Source: Cenococcum geophilum 1.58 (lineage: Eukaryota; Ascomycota; Dothideomycetes; Gloniales; Gloniaceae). From it: DNA of 64,000 nucleotides. The position numbers were made by a program, and so were the translations under genes. The notes beneath the pieces were generated by a model, which was not told the origin of the DNA, made no database searches, and saw only the letters and a program-made list of their open reading frames with translations. Where the stretch lies: the NCBI GenBank assembly GCA_001692895.1, contig KV748202.1:620001-684000 (forward strand), read 5' to 3'. Position 1 is the first letter of the stretch; every line of letters begins with the position of its first letter. Shown here in pieces: positions 34,264-43,400 of the stretch.

Positions 34264-34960
34264 TAACTAGGCCTAGTGCCTGCCTGCCTGCCTGCCTGTC
34301 TGCCTGTCCTACCTGTCCTACCTGTCTGTGCCTGCCTGTGCCTGTCGTGCCTACCTGTCTATGCCTACCTGTCTGTATCTGTAATTCGGGGGAGAGGTCG
34401 GCCCGATCGAAGGCTCTGCTTGATTCGATTGCGATTGATTGTATTGATTCGAATCGTTCTCCATGGGCGTTCGTTGGCTGTACGTTTGAACGGTGGTCGT
34501 CTAGGGTGCCTCCCTAGGAGGCCTTGATTCGATTTGATTCGGTAATAGGCTGATATCGAGGCTCTGGTTCGATTCGATCGATCGATCGAATCGATCGTGT
34601 TCGCTGGCTGGTCGTTCGAACGATTATCGTCTGGTTCTGACGACGGTCCTCTCTTACTTGCCTGCCTACCTGCCTGCCTACCTACTTACTTACCTACCTA
34701 CCTACCTACCTACCTACCTACCTGCCTGCCTGTGTCAGTATCTAATTTAATTCGGGGGAGAGGTCGGCCCGATCGAAGGCTCTAATTGATCCAGGTCGTT
34801 CTCTATGGCCGTTCGCTAGCTGTACATTCGAACGGTAGTCGTCTAGGGTGCCTCCCTAGGAGGCCTTGATACGATTCGGTAATGGGCCAATATCAAATTC
34901 GATTAATCGATCAATTNAATCGTTCGTGGTCTTCGCTAGCTGGTTGTTCGAAAGGTTGTC
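34264..34960. repeat. Two diverged copies of a ~340-bp composite unit
   Basis: Each copy has a CCTG/CCTA tetranucleotide tract (34270-34340; 34660-34732), then GGGGGAGAGGTCGGCCCGAT (34389 and 34755). CGTTCG plus GTCGTCTAGGGTGCCTCCCT (about 34494; about 34837) follows, and then a GATTCGGTAAT tail. The copies have the same order, so the element grew by internal duplication. Confidence 0.82.
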
Positions 34961-35080
34961 GTCTAGTTCTTGTAACGGTCGTCTGGTTCTGGCGACGGTC
35001 GTCTGGTTCTGGCGACGGTCGTCTGGTTCTGGCGACGGTCGTCTGGTTCTGGCGATGGTCGTCTGGTTTTGGCGACGGTC
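34961..35080. repeat. 20-bp tandem array, 6 units
   Basis: Units of GTCTGGTTCTGGCGACGGTC repeat exactly at 34981-35040, then with one change each at 35041-35060 and 35061-35080. A diverged first unit lies at 34961-34980. There are no spacers, so this is not CRISPR-like. Confidence 0.95.
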
Positions 35081-37345
35081 CTCTGCTGGCTGCCGTTCTA
35101 GTGCCTCCCTAAGGGAGGATGTAAGGAGGTAAAAGAATGGGGTGACTGCAAAGGGGGTAACTTGGCAGAGGCACGTGTAGGCTATCGGGGAATATAGCGG
35201 GGGACCCGATAGCACTGTGTGTCGCGCGCACGCGCACATAGGGTCGTGTCGCATTAGGGGGGAGGTATCCCATTGCGGGGGAGGTATCACAGTGGGGAGG
35301 GTGTCGCATTGGGGGGGTGTCTTGAGGGGTGTGCATAGGAGGTGTCGCTTGGGGGGGGTTGGGAGGGGTGTCGCTTAGGGGTATCCTGTCAGGAACCTGA
35401 CAGGACGATCAGGAAAATTAAGATCCTGCCAGGAGCCTGTCAGGAACGATCAGGAAATACTAGTTTCCTGTCAGGACCCTGTCAGGACGACCAGGACGAT
35501 CAGGAAAATCAAAATCCTGCCTGCCAGGAGCCTACCAGGACGATCAGGACCTCCAGGAAAGTCAAAATCCTGTCAGGAGGCCTCCAGGATCTTGGCACCC
35601 CAACAAAATGCTGATGGAGATGCTTACAGAATACTATTTTAAGATTTAGTATACTAAGGGTATAGATAACACGCAAGTAGATGCTTTAAGTTAGAAAGCT
35701 AAGCTATGAAATAATAAAAAGCTATTAGGGGCTTTACTGCGAAAAGATATAGACGGATTGATTAGGTATAATTATCTAAAAATTATAGCAACTTAAGAGA
35801 GTAACAAATTAGAGAAAGTCTATAAGATACTAGAAAGCTTTTAGGTATAAAGAATTCTAGAAGTATAACTAGAAGATTTATAGACGGATATATATAAGAA
35901 TTAAGAAGTAAAGTATATCCCAAGAAGTATAGCAGAGTAATTTATAGAAAAATTCTATAGGGGATTAACCTAAAGATATAATGGAGCTATAGGCTTAGTG
36001 TTAAGACTTTAGGAAGAGTATATTATTAATAGAATCTAAAATATTATAAGAAAAGTAATAAAAGAGTGTTTAGATTGCTAAAGAAATAAGCTAATAAGGT
36101 ATAAGCTATATAGAGGGCTATAACCTATTAAAATACTAGAGAGACTATAGGAGGTTATATTATAGGACTTTATTATTAAGTTACTAAAGTTAAGAGACCC
36201 TATTACCGGATAAGATTATAACGTAATCTTAGTAATAGTAGATAAGCTTATAAAGTGGGGATACTTTATAGCATATATAAAAGAAATATTAGCGGAAGAT
36301 ATCGCTAGAATCTATATTAAAGAAGTATTTATAAGATATAGAGCACTAAGTAAGATTATATTAGATAAAGATCTAAGATTTATAGCAGTATTCTAGGAAG
36401 TGTTCTTAGTAAAGCAAGGAGTTTAAGCAGTAACTTCCACCGCATATTATTTATAGACAGATAGTTAAACAGAAAGATTAAATTAGACACTAGAGTAGTA
36501 TCTAAGGCATTATATCAATTATATATAGAATAATTAGGTATTGCTATTACTAGTTATATAGTTTATATATAATATAACACCCTAAAAGGGAATAGGCATA
36601 TTACCATTTAAGGTAAATTACGGATATAAGCTAAGAACATTATTATTACTACGGCAAGCGAAGAAAATAAGTAGCATAGCTAAAGAAAGAATAAAGACGT
36701 TAATAAATCTTTATATAAACCTTATAGAATTAGTAAAGAAAGTATAAGAGAGAATAAAAAGGTATTATAATGCTAAGAGATCTAAGGGACTAGATCTTAA
36801 GGAGGGAGATAAAGTATGGCTACTATATAAAAATTTTAAGAGTTAACGACTAAGTAAGAAGTTAAACCACGTTAGACTAGGACCTTTTAAAATTATATAA
36901 AGGATTTCACCAGTTATGTTTAAGTTAAACCTACTAGCTAAAATAAAGATCTACCCTATACAGCATATTATAATGCTAGAACTAGCATATAGAAATATTA
37001 AGCTATTAGCCTACGAAGTAGATATATATGGAGGATAGGAAGAAGATAAATAGTAAGTTTCGAAGATTGTTAATTATAAGGATATTAATAATAAAATATA
37101 GTATAAGGTTAAGTAGATAGGCTATACTAAAACTACTTAGGAGCTACTAGAAAATTTAAAGAATGCTATAAGAAAGGTATAGGAGTATTAGAAGAAATTA
37201 GGTTAGGCAGTATTAATAAAGAAGGATTGCTAAAAAATGAGTTACCTAAGGGGGACCTAAGAAGAGCAGTTGCCGAGCTACTTAGATCTATTTCCTTCTC
37301 TATTAGAAGAGAATCCGTTCTTTTATTACTAAGTTCCTATAAACC

Positions 37346-37610
37346 TTATTTTATAAGTTTCTACTCCTTAAAACGGACCTTTTTATAAACCTTTTTAAGA
37401 CGGATTAACTAAGCGGATGCCGTAAGATAAGACTTAAGGGCCCGTTGCTAAGCATTAGCAGCCTTCCGTTCTACGTCATAAGAACGGTGTAACTCCGCTA
37501 GAGTAACAGACAGTTTATTATCTAGCCGCGTAGCAGCAGATTAAATATAAAACCCTAAGATAAATTAATTAAGGAACTAGACGACTATTAAGAGTAATAG
37601 GTTGTGTATA
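37346..37610 (-). pseudogene. Conserved antisense reading frame in element A 3' region
   Basis: Same frame as 5887-6130. The reading runs through RIP-type stops: SAATRLDNKLSVTLAELHRS, then DVERKAANA, and RLKKVYKKVRFKE followed by a stop near 37346. The minus strand in this gap between pol and the purine tract keeps a helical, basic protein pattern, while the plus strand has no comparable frame. Function unknown. Confidence 0.4.
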
Positions 37611-37946
37611 TTTAGTATTAGAGACGGAGCAAACATTACAGGACGAATAAATATTCGCTTTAGTGCACTCTAAATAAGAGGACGGTTATTGCAAAAATGG
37701 GTTCGCTAACGTAATATAAACCAACCCCTCTTTTAAATAGCAAGAATATAGAGACGGTATAATCTCACTAAGAGATAATATCGCAGCAATAGTGCGAGTA
37801 TAATAAGCAGTTAAGAAAGAAGAAATTAATTTAGGTATAATAAGTAACGATATTAACTAAATTAATTAGACGGATATTATACCTCTAGTAAACGACTTAG
37901 AGATATTTTAGATCTTTAAGGATAAAGATAAAGGGGAGGGAGATAG

Positions 37947-38372
37947 TGTTATGGACGCTTTAAGTATAATATTATAACTACTTGGAGAAGAGACGGAAGA
38001 AGCTAGTTAGTTAATTTAGGTATAGTCTAGGATAGAGCCAATAGAACTATATGACGAGGAATAGTAACTAAGGTCACGTGGCGTAATCTATATAATCTAT
38101 AGGATCTATATAATCCGTAATAGAGTAGATAGAGTATACGTATATTACGTATAAGAAGGATTTTATAGAAGTATAGTTGTGTATTTAAGGACCCTTAGTC
38201 CCTACTTAGATAGTTTCTTCCTTATAGTAATTCTCAGAATATAATTAGAGTTAATCTGTTAGGCAACCACTTCACTAGTTATTATTTCGTTGTTAACTTC
38301 TATACTTGCATTTCCTACACACCTAGCCTAATAACGAGCCCATCGTAGTTCCTGCTATAAGGTTCCGTTACA
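37947..38372 (+). repeat. 3' LTR of element A
   Basis: 426 bp, TGTTATGGACGC...CCGTTACA, directly after the purine tract at 37931-37946 and directly before the TATCT duplication. Confidence 0.93.
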
Positions 38373-39017
38373 TATCTAGCGCGTACTAATCGCTAATATA
38401 AATACCTACTTGCGATTACCTAGCTCTATAGTAAAGGCTTAGGCCTATAATTAAGGAACTAGTACCTTAACCTTACTACTAACTCCTAAGGTAATTCCTT
38501 TTTAGTTTATATTATATTAATCTTTTATAGAGACTTTATACTTTATAACTATAGCTATATATAAATTAAACTATTCTTAAATAATTTCCAGATCTCTAGC
38601 GTCCTTCCTTTTTTAATTAAAGCCTCTAGCGAATCTAGCCTTAAGTTTTAGATAGTTATTAAGGAAGTTCTTATACTAATATTAGCTAAGATTAGTAGGT
38701 TTCCCTTTTGATTTAAGAATATCTTTAGCCATAGACTTAAGGTGTTTTACCCTTAATGGCTACTTCTAGCTTACTATCATATTAATCTATTTAATTAAAG
38801 AGTCCTCCTTAATAGCTAAGAGCTTTTACTAGGCTTATAAAGTTCTACAGCTTAATATATAGCCTCTTAAACGGCGTTATAAAGTAGTATATGGTAACTG
38901 GAAAATTTTAGCAATTTATTAAATAGATTGGTTAGGGTAGACTTGTAAATACGCTATCGTAAGCGTCATTTAATCTTCTTAATTAAGATCTGGCGATTTG
39001 GTAGCCGTAGAGTCCAT
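38373..39017 (-). pseudogene. Fot1/Pogo-like transposase N-terminal relic, cut by element A
   Basis: The minus-strand reading from ATG 39017 gives MDSTATKSPDLN, then a psq-type HTH (KIFQLPYTTL*RRLRGYI). A CENP-B/Tc5-type segment (LLAIKEDSLIK, MAKDIL) follows, and GITLGVSSKVKVLVP marks the beginning of the DDE_1 core. The reading stops at the right end of element A (38377), and the expected DDE remainder is not clear on the other side. Stops are RIP-type. Fot1/Pogo transposases move into TA sites. Confidence 0.62.
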
Positions 39018-39438
39018 AGTTATAGTGTAGGAAAAGGAGTATACATTAAAAAGGGGGTGATTTGGATCGCGATTGCTAGGTAACTCAATTGGGAAGCTAG
39101 TGGCTATTACGTTAATAAATACCCCTATAAGGTTACAAAGTTATAGGGGCTCTATTACCTAAGCAATAAAGATTTTAGGCGGTCTATCCCTAAGACCCCC
39201 TAAAGGCCTAAAATCTTAGCAACCTTATAGGCACTTTATAGAACCCGCTAGTCTTAAAAAGGAAGGGAAATCTATTTTTACTCCTTCCTCTATATATTAG
39301 TATGGCTTAAAGAGATAAGGCTTAGCGATATTATATATATCTTCCTTAGGGCCACCTACGCCATAAAGATAAGATAAGAAATTTTATTAAAAATTAGGTA
39401 AGACTATCTTTTTCATGCCCGATATAATATCTAACATA
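39018..39438. other. RIP-degraded spacer between Pogo relic and MITE
   Basis: No coding region recognised. Short inverted segments (CCTATAAGGTT near 39124, AACCTTATAGG near 39220) suggest a degraded fold-back. Confidence 0.35.
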
Positions 39439-39696
39439 GGTAATAGGGTTATAACGGCGATAGGGTTATAATAGTCGGCTACTACCGCCTTCCTAATGTA
39501 GATGGAACACTAAAATACTGCCAAAATACCTTAGTAGCCGTTGGGTCGTGCACGCCGTTAGGTTATATACGCCGTTATACTGTATATAACCTAACGGCCA
39601 CTTCTAAGGCATTTTGGTAGTATTTTAGTGTTCTATCTATATTAGGAAGGTAGTAGTAGCCGACTATTATAACCCTATCGCTATTATAACCCTATC
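39439..39696. mobile_element. 258-bp fold-back MITE, RIP-mutated, TA-flanked
   Basis: More than 100 bp at each end are inverted copies (GGTAATAGGGTTATAACGG... against ...CCCTATC), with a nested palindrome in the centre (GGTTATATACG around 39562). TA lies at 39437-39438 and 39697-39698. The termini and an internal GGCAGTATTTT-like motif match the 13639-13774 element, making it a longer member of that family. Confidence 0.8.
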
Positions 39697-40184
39697 TATC
39701 CGCCGAACTTTTATAACTGTACCGTGCATATTAAACTATATAGTAACTTTAGTAAAAAATAGTAATATATATTTTAAAACTTTATATAGCGCCCTACGCA
39801 GCTATTACGGCCTTACAGCGCTCCTTTATGCTATCCCTTCCGCTAGTATATTTTGTCCTACTATTATTAATAAAAGCCGGCCAATAGAATTAATAGGATT
39901 AAGGTTCCGTAATAAAAATATAAAGCCGTAGAATTTGCTAATTTCTATATACAATTACTATATACACTTAATTTTTAGAGTTAAGTCGCTTTAAATAAGG
40001 AAGCTAATACTTATCCTTTCTATAGAACGGAATTTAGCAAATAGAGCAGCTAAATATAGTTCTTAAAGCTCTGCGAGGTCTCTTCTAACTCTTACTATTA
40101 TAAGGTTTATAAATTATATTTAGTAAAAGCTTTAAAAGAGCCTTTTTATGTCCTTTATATAGCGTTTAAGTCTCTCTACCTACC

Positions 40185-40377
40185 TATTACGGAACGTGGG
40201 CAGTGGCTACAGAGCGTATATATTCGAGGAGTCTATAAAACGTTACGCGATCGATCGTAAGGGTTAAGGGCGTAAGGAGGTAATATACCTACGTGTAGCT
40301 AATATAAGCTATACATAAGGTGTACGTAAGAGCACGGGGCTCTCCTATGGAGGCCCCTATAATGGGGTTTTATAATA
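40185..40377 (-). repeat. LTR of element B, RIP-mutated copy
   Basis: 193 bp beginning TATTACGGAACGTGGGCAGT. Differences from the other LTR are almost all C-to-T or G-to-A. On the coding (minus) strand it is the 3' LTR. Confidence 0.92.
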
Positions 40378-40449
40378 CTACCCTCCCTCCTATAGAGGCG
40401 GAGCTCCGGCGACGCTGTGGTTACTATATATATATAAAAGGGATACTTA

Positions 40450-43400
40450 AGGTATAGAAAAGAATAAAGGGGGGTATTGCTAAAGGTTTAAAATAACGTT
40501 ATATAATAAGGCTTGGCATTTAAGAATCTAACTAATTAAATAACTTTAACCGCCGGTTAAAGTTCCTAGACATTTTAACAATATTCCGGTTATATAATTA
40601 TACTTTACCGCAATCTAATAGTAATTTGCCCTTACGTGGTAATGTATAACTCTATAAGGACCCCTATAGAGGATTAGGTATAAAATCTCTGCTTAGGCCC
40701 AGTTTCTATAGGTTCGCGTAGTAAAAGTTGCTAATTAGATCCTTTATATTTTTTTAAAGTCTTCCTATAGTTGCCATTTTGGCTAATTTATATTAAATCC
40801 TATATATATAGCTCTGTAGTAGAGCCGTTATCCTCTGCCTTTACTAAAGTATTTAGAGTTAATAATTCGTTTAANNGTNNACTCCTNNTAGTTNTTATCT
40901 TNNTTCTNATCTNNNATTANTACTAGTAGGGGTTTAGGCTATATCTGCCCTAGTAAGGGGTTAGGCTAATAGAGGTATAGTAGCTATAGGTAAAATATAG
41001 GCTATATCCCATAGGTGGCTAGGGTAAGTAGAAGTTCTAGCTTATATACAGCTCCCCTATTAATAACTCGTTTAATTAAATAGGGGCCGAGGTTTTTATA
41101 ATTAAGTAACTTTATAGGCCTCTGCGTAGAGATATTACGTATATTTAGCTATACCTTGTCGCCAATACGCATCTCCGGTAGTGGCGTTCTATAGCAGTTA
41201 GTAAAGTAGGCCTACTTTACTTAAGCCTAGGCCATTTCTCCCTTATAGTAGTTAAGTAGATTTTTTATACGGTCTATATGCTAGTCGGTAAGTAGCATCT
41301 TAAGGCGTTTTTAATATAGTAGTTTCTTATTAATAGGTTCTAGTGGCTCTATGCCGGATTAGGGGTAATAACCCTTATTTGCAAAGAATGGGGTAAGTCC
41401 TATAATAGTTAAGACATAGTTATTCGCTATAAATTTACTTAGTAGGAGGTAATCTACCTAGTTATTTTAACTATAGGTACCTACCTGTCGTAGGTACGCT
41501 TTTATACTAGCATTAGCGTTTTCTAGTTGCCTAGCAGTTTTATAGTAGAAAGATATAGATATCTTAATGGAGATGCTAAGGCGTTAGCAGATTCGTCTTT
41601 ATATATTAGAGTTAAATTATATACCTTAGTCGGACGTAATCAAGTTAGGTAGCCTATATAGTCGGTAGACTTTATAGAAAAAGGCGTTAGTAATATTGCT
41701 AATAGCTACGCCTTTGGTTAGGACGTAGTAGCGCTCTTTTATAAGTTAGTATATTATTATAAGGATATTCTTATAGGTACGGCCATGTCGTTTATAGGGT
41801 AGTAGGTTAATAACAAAATCTATAGCGATATCTGCCTATTATTATATAGGTACTAATAGAGGGTATAGTAGTCCTTAGTACTTTATATTAAAGGCCTTAG
41901 CGCGCTTATAACTATAGTAGGCGCCTATAAAGCGTTTAACTAAGTCTATTATTTTTGGCTAAAAGTAATATTGGCTAAAAAGCTCGTAGTTTCCTTCTTT
42001 ACTTAGGTAGCCGCTTAATCGGAGGTCGTAGGCTATTTAGATTAGTTGCCGTTATAGATTTTCTAAGTTAGGGATAAATAGGTGACCTTTATAATAGAGC
42101 CTGTTTTCTTTTACTTTTAAGGCTACTATATTAATTTAGCCTAAGCTTTAGAGGTTAGTAGGCAGTATATAGGCGCTAGTAGTCTTTATAGTAATAAGTT
42201 AATATAATAATAATAGGTTAACAGAAGTGTTATATACTGTAGTAATAAGCTTATTAATTTTAGGAGGTAACTTTAGTTCTATAGTATAAAGCTAAGGTAT
42301 AGTTAGCTTTATTATAGGTAGTATACCTAGGGCCAAATTTCGTGCTTTTAGGATTGTCTATTATTAGAACTAATTATAGGGGTTATTTTTAGACTAAGGA
42401 AGGTCTTATAAGCGGCGTGTTAGGCTATTAGGTTTAATACCTTATACTCCTAGTCTATATATAATTTTAAAGTTAAAACTAGAGAGGAACTCGTTCTAAT
42501 ATACTTAGCATTAGTTTAGCTACTTTATAGTTATAAAGTACTTAAGATTATAATAGTCTGTAAGGACTTTAGTTAGCTAGTTAGGCTTTACTAAAAAGAG
42601 TTCTGGTTAGAATTCTTTAAACGCTTATATAATTATAAGGAGTTCTTTATTATAGATCTTATAGTTATACTTTTATAGTATAAGCTTAGATAAGTAGAAT
42701 ATAACTAGGTAAAGAAAACCGTTATTACCTATTTAGAAAAGGACGCCTGCGTTAATATAGTTTCAGAAGTTAGTTTTAAGATAGAGTTGTTGTCCTAATA
42801 TAAAGTAGGCTAGGATAGGTGCTTTAGTAAAGGTATTTTTAAGGTCTTAGAACGCCTTCTTATATTCAGGCGTCTAGGTAAAGCATAGGTACGTTTTTCT
42901 TCCTTTTGCAGAAAGGCCCTTCGTTCGCATTATTGCTATAAGTAGTGCTACTATACCTAAGAAGTTGTATATAAATTTCTAATAGAAGTTAGCGAAACTA
43001 AGGAAGGCTTATACGTCCTTAATACAGTTAGGGGCTTATTATTTAGTAATTATATATACCTTCTTAGGGTCTATACGGATATCCTTAGTAGTAATAATTA
43101 GTTTAAGGTATTTTACTTCTGTAACTAAGAATTTATATTTCTTTAAGTTAATATAAAGTCCTATATCCCTAAGGCGCTATAAGACCTTTTAAATATGTTT
43201 AGTATATTTAGAAGGGTTATTGCTATAAATAAGTATATCGTCTAGGTACGCGGAGTAGAAGTCATTAAGGTAGTCCTATAAGGCGTTATTAATATAGCTT
43301 TAAAAGGTGCTTAGGCCGTTATATACGCTAAAGGGTATAATAGTATATTTAAATTAGCCAAAGCGCAATATAAATATAGTTTTCTATTTGTTACCTTCCC

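Larger units (their letters stand above)
33815..35616. mobile_element. Unclassified 1.8-kb non-autonomous element nested in element A, not RIP-mutated
   Basis: The host polyprotein is interrupted inside RNase H. The insert starts CATCAGCAAAATGTT and ends with the inverted AACAAAATGCTGATG (12 of 15 matching). GA flanks both sides as a 2-bp target duplication, and removing the insert plus one GA restores the frame (A-E-M-L-T-E-Y). Both ends carry clusters of CTGTCAGG/CCTGACAG. The centre holds tetranucleotide tracts, a ~340-bp duplicated unit and a 20-bp tandem array. No protein domain is seen. Composition is normal, unlike the RIP-destroyed host, so it arrived after RIP or was not a RIP target. 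The 2-bp duplication and subterminal arrays hint at CACTA/Plavaka-like mobility, but the class is unproven. Confidence 0.8.
29050..37250 (+). pseudogene. Element A gag-pol with C-terminal chromodomain (RIP-dead, interrupted)
   Basis: Gag is read from about 29055. A zinc knuckle is at about 30049-30111 (FKEGAYINCGK*GYFIRDYK). A long linker follows. The retropepsin C-terminal motif LLLGRDKVVLGMP is at about 32338-32376. RT at about 32640-33300 has LRLYIDYR*LN and the catalytic box as YLND (33094-33105), where RIP changed the first Asp codon. RNase H starts with ETDALDYILG at about 33540 and is split by the insertion at 33815. The pol reading resumes after 35616 with MLTEYYFKI. Integrase HHCC is at about 36005-36110, the core includes TERLN at about 36470, and a C-terminal chromodomain lies at about 37050-37190. 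Runs of N interrupt 29823-29866. Stops are almost all TAG/TAA. Confidence 0.9.
28588..38372 (+). mobile_element. Full-length Ty3/gypsy chromovirus (element A), TSD TATCT
   Basis: Two 426-bp LTRs (TGTTACGG...CCGTTACA, partly RIP-mutated) bound the element. The 5-bp target duplication TATCT is perfect (28583-28587 and 38373-38377). The internal order is Gag, protease, RT, RNase H, integrase, chromodomain. A purine tract (AAGGGGAGGGAGATAG) abuts the 3' LTR. Removing the nested insertion (33815-35616 plus 2 bp) leaves 7981 bp. Saturated CA-to-TA change makes it non-coding today. Confidence 0.95.

Noticed and set aside
34440-34600. tRNA-like TTCGAATC motif
   Set aside because: It belongs to an ATCGATCG palindrome. 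No acceptor or anticodon arms can be folded around it.
34961-35080. CRISPR-like array of 20-bp repeats
   Set aside because: Units are directly adjacent with no spacers, and the genome is eukaryotic.
34140-35614. Open frames of 62-144 codons inside the 33815-35616 insert
   Set aside because: They are translations of tandem and tetranucleotide repeats (CLPACLPA, SGSGDGRLV) with no domain.
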